Shown here in pieces: positions 14,694 through 15,561 of a DNA stretch of 15,561 bases (position 1 is its first letter; every line of letters starts with the position of its first letter). The notes under the pieces are model-generated. The model was not told the origin of the DNA and made no database searches. It saw nothing but the letters and a program-made list of their open reading frames with translations. The stretch covers positions 1 through 15,561 of the forward strand of contig CABSFC010000063.1 in the NCBI GenBank assembly GCA_902476875.1. Direction: 5' to 3'. Both the position numbers and the translations under genes were made by a program. Origin of the DNA: an uncultured Oscillibacter sp. Its GTDB lineage: Bacteria; Bacillota; Clostridia; Oscillospirales; Oscillospiraceae.

Positions 14694-14966
14694 CTGTTCA
14701 TCTCCTCCTGTTCCGTGCTGACTTTCCATTGGGCGCTGCCTTCAGCCGCCTGCCAAAGCTTTTGATAGGCCGGGCACTGCTCCAGCAGGGCCCCATGTTT
14801 TCCAACGCCCACCAGATTTCCCTTGTCCAGCACACAAATTTGGTCTGCATTCACGATGGAGTGGAGCCGGTGGGCGATGACCACCACCGTCTTTCCCCGG
14901 ATGACCTCGGCGATGGCCTCGTTCATCTTCTCCTCGTTCTCTGGGTCCATAAAGGCCGTGGCCTCA
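14690..14966 (-). pseudogene. C-terminal remnant of ABC half-transporter (pair 2, first subunit)
   Basis: Only the last ~91 residues of an ABC ATPase remain, from EATAFMDPENE (just after the Walker B aspartate) through the H-loop IAHRL to the C-terminus. The membrane domain, Walker A, Q-loop, signature and most of Walker B are missing. Upstream the frame runs on for about 13 foreign codons (open to a GTG at 15004), where LDE should be and YEHE is read. The break is at about 14966-14968, where mobile-element sequence starts. The remnant resembles the first subunit of pair 1 (ATASIDPENE ... IAHRLGTI). It still ends in an ATGA overlap with the intact partner. It cannot be a working ATPase. Confidence 0.85.
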
Positions 14967-15054
14967 TGTTCATATACACAAACCCCGGAAAGCCGCATAA
15001 ACACTGAACTTTTTAACCATCACAAAAAAATAGAATAACCCTATAACCACACTG

Positions 15055-15097
15055 AAAACGCCTTTTGACGGCTTTACGGCCAGTCACAGGGCGTTTT
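15055..15097. terminator. Long hairpin at the element edge, terminator-like on both strands
   Basis: AAAACGCC (15055-15062) pairs with GGCGTTTT (15090-15097). Inside it TGACGGC (15066-15072) pairs with GCC-A-GTCA (15079-15086, one bulge). T-runs follow the stem on both strands, so it could insulate the element from host transcription in either direction. Confidence 0.55.
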
Positions 15098-15105
15098 TAG
15101 GTGTC

Positions 15106-15138
15106 CGGCGTATCGCTCTTACGGTACGCCGCTTTTTT
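15106..15138 (+). terminator. Hairpin with T-tract in the leader of element genes
   Basis: CGGCGTATCG (15106-15115) and CGGTACGCCG (15122-15131) form a 10-bp stem with one G-T pair and a six-base loop, followed by C and six Ts. It lies 30 bases before the first element gene, in the position of a terminator or attenuator that would control entry into that gene. Confidence 0.65.
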
Positions 15139-15167
15139 ATGCCCAAATGCGGAAAGGAGGCGACACT

Positions 15168-15395
15168 ATGAATTTTACTTCCGGCCCTGACCGGGCCTTT
15201 GAACGGCTGATGCAGGAAAAGCCCGGTTTCGATCACTACGACGGCGGCGGGGCGAACGCGCCGGAGGATTGCGGCAGTTGCCGCTTCTATCGCCCGGATT
15301 GGAAATATCAATACTGTGTGTATGCAGAGTGTCCCTATCAGCCGGGCAAACTGACCGCCCTTGTTGCCGGTCAAATTTACACTGAAAGGAGCTGA
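15168..15395 (+). CDS. Small cysteine-rich protein of conjugative elements, unknown
   Basis: A 75-residue protein starting MNFTSGPDRAFERLMQ, of a kind seen just before the replication-initiator gene in clostridial conjugative elements. Four cysteines (C35-X2-C38, C50-X4-C55) around WKYQYCVYAECPY suggest a small metal-binding fold; the cysteine count is seen directly, metal binding is inferred. GGAAAGGAGG at 15151-15160 supports ATG 15168; an ATG seven codons upstream has no such site. It ends eight bases before the next start. The function is not known to me. Confidence 0.75.
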   Translation: MNFTSGPDRAFERLMQEKPGFDHYDGGGANAPEDCGSCRFYRPDWKYQYCVYAECPYQPGKLTALVAGQIYTERS

Positions 15396-15402
15396 CGACG
15401 AT

Positions 15403-15540
15403 ATGGCAGTATTCCGCGTGGAGAAGAACAAAGGCTATACGGTGATGTCCAACCACCATCTGCGGAATAAAGCTCTGTCCCTGAAAGCCAAGGGCCTGCT
15501 GTCACATATGTTGACAGGATGCGGCAGTTTCGGATGGTGA
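15403..15540 (+). pseudogene. Truncated replication-initiator-like protein of the element
   Basis: Only 45 codons. The first ~35 residues (MAVFRVEKNKGYTVMSNHHL... to LKAKGLLSHML) match, from memory, the N-terminus of the RepA/DnaD-type winged-helix replication proteins of clostridial conjugative elements, normally about 250-300 residues. After ML the expected SLPEDWDYT-like continuation is missing; instead the frame reads TGCGSFGW and stops at 15538-15540. The sequence past about 15511 seems to come from elsewhere: the +1 frame is open to the window end and reads DAAVSDGEIASRVIA. This is either a deletion or recombination inside the element or an assembly join. GAAAGGAG upstream gives a good ribosome binding site. 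Confidence 0.65.
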
Positions 15541-15561
15541 GATCGCCTCCCGTGTTATCGC

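Larger units (their letters stand above)
14967..15561 (+). mobile_element. Left end of an integrative conjugative element (Tn1549-like, partial)
   Basis: From about 14967 the sequence changes from the ABC gene to plus-strand genes found near one end of clostridial conjugative elements: a small cysteine protein and a replication-initiator start (MAVFRVEKNKGYTVMSNHHL). The end sequence is A/T-rich (15009-15047) without any minus-strand gene. The Tn1549/Tn5382-like assignment is from memory of such gene starts and is not proven. No integrase is inside the window, and the element may be incomplete or rearranged because its second gene breaks off near 15511. Confidence 0.65.

Noticed and set aside
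15001..15386. Three copies of ACACTGAA (15001, 15049, 15379) as possible attachment or recombinase sites
   Set aside because: Eight-base matches at irregular spacing, one of them inside a gene. Not convincing as core att repeats without the other end of the element.

Overview
The window looks like a chromosomal segment of a moderately GC-rich gut Firmicute (class Clostridia, probably near the Oscillospiraceae). This is judged from protein style, AGGAGG-type ribosome binding sites, TTGACA/TATAAT promoters and the type of conjugative element at the right edge. Almost everything up to about 14,966 is on the minus strand, so transcription runs right to left. No rRNA, tRNA or CRISPR array was seen.

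Layout, in transcription order from the right. (1) 14,967-15,561: left part of an integrative conjugative element (plus strand). It has a hairpin-rich leader, a small cysteine protein and the start of a replication-initiator gene whose coding sequence breaks off abnormally near 15,511. The element has replaced all but the last ~91 residues of an ABC transporter gene. (2) 12,942-14,966: that ABC remnant, coupled by an ATGA overlap to an intact ABC half-transporter. (3) 8,616-12,790: a TetR-family regulator with a consensus promoter and two tandem 17-bp operators, followed by a second pair of ABC half-transporters. (4) 4,964-8,460: an AraC-family regulator, feoA, feoB and a FeoC-like protein, tightly packed and ended by hairpins. 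(5) 42-4,534: an ATC-hydrolase-like protein, a small membrane protein, an HSL-type esterase, an alpha/beta hydrolase, a second ATC-hydrolase-like protein, a decayed gene remnant and a polytopic membrane protein.

The most interesting signal is regulatory. A 16-bp inverted repeat, GTTAG-N6-CTAAC, occurs exactly three times: in front of the hydrolase operon, in front of araC-feoABC, and between tetR and the ABC pair. The outer arms resemble half-sites of DtxR/IdeR-type iron boxes. This links ferrous iron uptake, a fused ABC transporter pair (the architecture also used by the siderophore importers YbtPQ and IrtAB) and a set of hydrolases, two of which belong to a family named for opening a thiazoline ring. 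My inference is an iron-responsive regulon that may import and break down foreign, possibly thiazoline-containing, siderophores while taking up Fe2+ through Feo. The substrate assignment is speculative. Multidrug or metabolite export by the ABC pair under TetR control is the main alternative.
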